DNA of 6,558 nucleotides from Ulvibacterium sp039819225 (GTDB lineage: Bacteria > Bacteroidota > Bacteroidia > Flavobacteriales > Flavobacteriaceae). Position 1 is the first letter of the stretch. The number at the start of each line of letters is the position of its first letter. Shown piece after piece: positions 5,955-6,558 of this stretch. Below the pieces are notes generated by a model. That model ran no database searches, was not told the DNA's origin, and worked only from the letters and a program-made list of their open reading frames with translations. Both the position numbers and the translations under genes were made by a program. The stretch lies in NCBI GenBank assembly GCA_039819225.1, contig JBCBSN010000250.1, positions 1 to 6,558 of the forward strand. Direction: 5' to 3'.

Positions 5955-5986
5955 AAAGGTCCGGATCATATGTTCGGGCCTTTTTT
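5955..5986 (+). terminator. intrinsic terminator of nrdA
   Basis: AAAGGTCCG 5955-5963 pairs with CGGGCCTTT 5975-5983 (nine pairs, one G-U), with three further weak pairs possible in the 11-nt loop. A T-run at 5981-5986 follows, 22 bp after the nrdA stop. On the minus strand only three T follow the stem, so it would be a weak terminator for the convergent 6098 ORF. Confidence 0.85.
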
Positions 5987-6014
5987 GTATGGCAAACGGG
6001 TACGGAACAAGCTC

Positions 6015-6098
6015 TTATTTCTTAAAATAGGGCTTTAGGGCCAGGGAAAACATGATGGCCGCCATGTAAATAATGAGTATAATAAGATGTTTTTCCAT
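6015..6098 (-). CDS. possible 27-residue single-pass membrane peptide
   Basis: On the minus strand ATG 6098-6096 opens a frame that stops at TAA 6017-6015. The peptide starts MEKH, has a hydrophobic stretch over about residues 5-21 (LIILIIYMAAIMFSLAL) and ends KPYFKK, the layout of a one-helix membrane miniprotein with charged ends. It is convergent with nrdA, 82 bp from its stop, with the nrdA terminator between them. There is no Shine-Dalgarno, which is normal here, and no exact TAnnTTTG in the roughly 40 bp upstream. The family is unrecognised. A 28-codon open frame can arise by chance, but the flank-helix-flank pattern makes a real gene plausible. Confidence 0.4.
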   Translation of the reverse strand: MEKHLIILIIYMAAIMFSLALKPYFKK

Positions 6099-6478
6099 AT
6101 TCCCAAAAAGAGTTTAAATACCTACGCAAAAGAAGGACAATAAAGATGCCGGGATTTTCTTAAAAACAAAAAAAATCTGTGAAAAACTGCCAATATTCAC
6201 AATTTGTAGTTTAATTGTTAAAATCCCTATAGGCCTGCAAAAAGACTTTGTGTAAAGTAAGTGTAACGAAATAGAACCAAAGACTTGGTACGGCTAAAGT
6301 ATGCTTAACTTAACACTGGCTTAAAATCAAGCTCAGGGATTCGAAAACCTTTTAAGATAAAAACGGTAGCTGATTTTTGCAATTAAGACCAAAAACATAT
6401 AAAGACCAAGAAGATAAAGATAAGGGTACATGAATATAGAACGCAATTATGGGCCATGACCGTATGTTATGTCCTTGC
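6099..6478. other. AT-rich gene-free stretch
   Basis: I see no convincing gene, RNA gene or consensus promoter here on either strand. A 6-bp inverted repeat, TGTGAA 6178-6183 with TTCACA 6196-6201, is the only structure noted and may be chance. The stretch separates the 6098 ORF from whatever lies right of the window. Confidence 0.4.
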
Positions 6479-6512
6479 AGTTTGTCGAAAAACCAATTTT
6501 TTTCGACAAACT
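6479..6512. repeat. perfect 14-bp inverted repeat
   Basis: AGTTTGTCGAAAAA at 6479-6492 is the exact reverse complement of 6499-6512, with a 6-nt spacer CCAATT. Neither side is followed by a T-run outside the stem, so it is not a classical terminator. It could be an operator for a dimeric regulator or a leader hairpin for a gene starting beyond the right edge. It also lies inside a frame open from ATG 6449 to the window end (36 codons), which has no coding evidence of its own. Confidence 0.6.
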
Positions 6513-6558
6513 ACCTAAATACCATGCGAACTTGCCTTTGGTTCGTAGGATATAGATA

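Noticed and set aside
6178..6201. TGTGAA/TTCACA inverted repeat as a CRP-like operator
   Set aside because: The half-site resemblance is only partial, the 12-bp spacing is not the usual 6 bp, and no gene start is nearby.

Overview
The window looks like the chromosome of a member of the Flavobacteriia (Bacteroidota), probably a marine or environmental flavobacterium. The evidence is a eukaryote-like class Ia ribonucleotide reductase pair in the order nrdB-nrdA, starts preceded by A-rich leaders instead of Shine-Dalgarno sequences, and promoter elements resembling the Bacteroidota -33 TTTG / -7 TAnnTTTG pattern. The genus cannot be fixed from the sequence.

Layout: (1) 6-740, minus strand, a complete LytTR-family response regulator. 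(2) 741-1103, a regulatory gap with two 21-bp tandem direct repeats (916-957) whose 9-bp cores are 12 bp apart, as in known LytTR-binding sites. A rightward promoter-like sequence follows at 959-987. (3) 1137-1307, a possible 56-residue single-pass membrane protein, with a protein-like reading frame continuing in phase past its stop to 1415. (4) 1416-2295, almost 900 bp with no convincing gene but many inverted and direct repeats, ending in a strong rightward intrinsic terminator (2042-2082) and a doubtful 63-codon ORF just before nrdB. (5) 2296-3282 nrdB and 3443-5932 nrdA, the small and large subunits of an aerobic ribonucleotide reductase, closed by an intrinsic terminator at 5955-5986. (6) 6015-6098, minus strand, a possible 27-residue membrane peptide convergent with nrdA. 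(7) 6099-6558, mainly non-coding, with a perfect 14-bp inverted repeat at 6479-6512.

How it works together: NrdB makes the tyrosyl radical that NrdA uses to reduce ribonucleoside diphosphates, so the two genes form one functional unit. I found no consensus promoter directly before nrdB. The terminator about 210 bp upstream could therefore be an attenuator in a long nrdBA leader, or simply the 3' end of a separate transcript. The LytTR regulator is divergent from the 1137 ORF and may control the promoter at 959-987; this is inference from the binding-site architecture. The most interesting unexplained part of the window is the LytTR-site/small membrane protein/structured-RNA stretch between 900 and 2090.
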